NCBI GenBank assembly: GCA_903844785.1
Contig: CAIMVB010000236.1
Coordinates: forward strand, 1-6,824
Source: an uncultured Rhodospirillales bacterium
GTDB taxonomy: Bacteria; Pseudomonadota; Alphaproteobacteria; Acetobacterales; Acetobacteraceae
Direction of reading: 5' to 3'
Length of the DNA: 6,824 nucleotides
A program made the position numbers and the translations under genes. Below, piece by piece: positions 5,844 through 6,824 of the stretch. The notes beneath the pieces were generated by a model. It searched no databases and was not told the DNA's origin. It saw nothing but the letters and a program-made list of their open reading frames with translations. How positions within the stretch are numbered: the stretch's first letter is position 1; every line of letters starts with the position of its first letter.

Positions 5844-6824
5844 TTATCGCCGCGTGACGATGGCGACCAGCGACAGGAAAACGAGGCCCAAAAGCGCGAA
5901 ACCGGCAATGGCGAAGGGCGGGCCAATGCCATCCGCCAAGGCGCCGAGCACCAGCACGCCAAGCGGCCCAGTGCCGATGCAGGTGGTGGTCAGGCCCAGA
6001 ATGCGCGAACGTGCCTCAACCGGTGCTTCCATCATCACAATGCCGGTTTGCAGGCTGGCAAAGGCCGCCGTGCCAAAGCCGCCCAGCATCAGGAACAGCG
6101 CCGCAAGCCATAATGAGGGGGCGAGTGCCGCCAGCACCAGCACGGCCAGAAAGGCGGTGGAACCGAAAAGCAACAAGCGCCTGCCCGCTTGCGGCCCGCG
6201 CCTGAGCGCCAAGGCAAGCCCCGAAATCAGCGCGCCAAGTGGTTCAGCGGCAGCCAGGAAGCCGATTTCAATGGCACTCGCCCCAAAGGCGCGGTCGCCA
6301 AAGGCCGGAAGGATGGAATTATAGGAAAAGCCGAAAATATTCATCACCAAGGTCACGCCGAGCACGGCGCGCAAGGCAGGATGGGCAAGGGCGATGCGCA
6401 AAGCCTCAGCCACTTCGGCAAAAAGGCGGCGCGGCACCAGGGCGCGGCGCGGTTGGCTGTAAGAAACCGTGGCAACCAAGCCAAGCGCCACAAGATAAAT
6501 CACCGAGGCAATGCCATAAGCCGCAGTGACGCCAAGGGTTTCATACAAAACCCCACCCAGCATCGGCCCAAGCATGCGGGTCGTGCTGCCTGTTGTGGTA
6601 TCAAAAGCCACGGCGGGCACAATGCGTTCCGGCCCCGCGGTTTCCGCCACCATACGCCGGCGTGTAGCCAATTCATTGGTCCAAACCAGCCCGCCGATCA
6701 GGCCATTCATCCATAAATGCCAAAGTGAAAGCCAGCCCAGCGCGGAAAGCGTGGCGATGGAAATGGCGCCAAGTGCCGTGAGCACCTGGCCGGCCATCAG
6801 CAAATATTTGCGATTGAGGCTTTC
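5844..6824 (-). CDS. MFS transporter, 5'-truncated by the window edge
   Basis: The visible 326 residues are the body and C-terminus of a major facilitator; the frame is open to the window edge and ends at TAA (5846-5844). The segment ATRRRMVAETAGPERIVPAVA followed by RMLGPMLGGVLYE (83-95 of the fragment) is typical of the MFS_3/EntS-like exporter group. Multiple hydrophobic spans follow, with a basic central cytoplasmic loop around 125-145 (PRRALVPRR) and GALADGIG (294-301) in the second half. About the first two transmembrane helices are missing. The loop after helix 2 reads ESLNRKYLL, where the usual motif A is DRxxRR, so the Asp and Arg appear replaced by Glu and Ser. The substrate is unknown; siderophores or drugs are typical for the group. 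It reads towards the TSUP operon but is separated by 110 bp. Confidence 0.85.
   Translation of the reverse strand, partial: ESLNRKYLLMAGQVLTALGAISIATLSALGWLSLWHLWMNGLIGGLVWTNELATRRRMVAETAGPERIVPAVAFDTTTGSTTRMLGPMLGGVLYETLGVTAAYGIASVIYLVALGLVATVSYSQPRRALVPRRLFAEVAEALRIALAHPALRAVLGVTLVMNIFGFSYNSILPAFGDRAFGASAIEIGFLAAAEPLGALISGLALALRRGPQAGRRLLLFGSTAFLAVLVLAALAPSLWLAALFLMLGGFGTAAFASLQTGIVMMEAPVEARSRILGLTTTCIGTGPLGVLVLGALADGIGPPFAIAGFALLGLVFLSLVAIVTRR

Noticed and set aside
5830..6324. 164-codon + strand frame opposite the MFS gene
   Set aside because: The translation is Ser/Ala/Pro/Lys-rich without a domain, and the - strand carries a clear transporter with membrane spans.

Overview
The window looks like a chromosomal segment of a high-GC alphaproteobacterium. 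The reasons are the strong G/C preference at third codon positions and a protein of the alphaproteobacterial TIGR02186 (Alph_Pro_TM) family. The gene styles would fit Rhodospirillales/Acetobacteraceae, but genus and species cannot be fixed from this sequence. I see no mobile element, tRNA, rRNA or CRISPR array; the DNA is densely coding.

Layout. At the left edge is the 3' end of moaB (+ strand, molybdenum cofactor synthesis). It converges on a large molybdopterin-binding hydroxylase subunit of the xanthine dehydrogenase/CoxL family (2560 to 227, - strand), with a 10-bp perfect hairpin between the two stop codons. A 108-bp divergent intergenic region (2561-2668) separates the hydroxylase from an SMP-30/gluconolactonase-type beta-propeller hydrolase (2669-3562, + strand). 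That gene converges, with a 7-nt gap, on a four-gene leftward run: MFS transporter (5'-truncated by the window edge), TauE/SafE-type (TSUP) permease, TIGR02186 membrane-anchored periplasmic protein, and UspA-like protein. The last three overlap at their stop/start codons (ATGA and TGATG), so they are almost certainly one translationally coupled operon. The MFS gene lies 110 bp upstream on the same strand and may or may not be co-transcribed.

How the genes may work together. The hydroxylase needs the cofactor pathway that moaB belongs to, which is a plausible but convergent, not operonic, link. It carries the form II active-site loop (AYRGAGR) rather than the Cys-containing loop of true aerobic CO dehydrogenase. 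Its usual FeS and FAD partner subunits are absent from the window, so it is unlikely to be a CO dehydrogenase and its substrate is unknown. The divergent lactonase-like gene could act in the same catabolic route, but that is inference. The TSUP-TIGR02186-Usp trio is the most system-like part: a multi-pass permease, a signal-peptide-bearing protein with a large extracytoplasmic domain and a C-terminal anchor, and a soluble Usp protein whose nucleotide-binding motif is altered. Its function is not established by anything visible here.

Every stretch without a gene is shorter than 120 bp. The two convergent junctions hold inverted repeats; the divergent region and the gap before the TSUP gene hold only short palindromes and hairpins.
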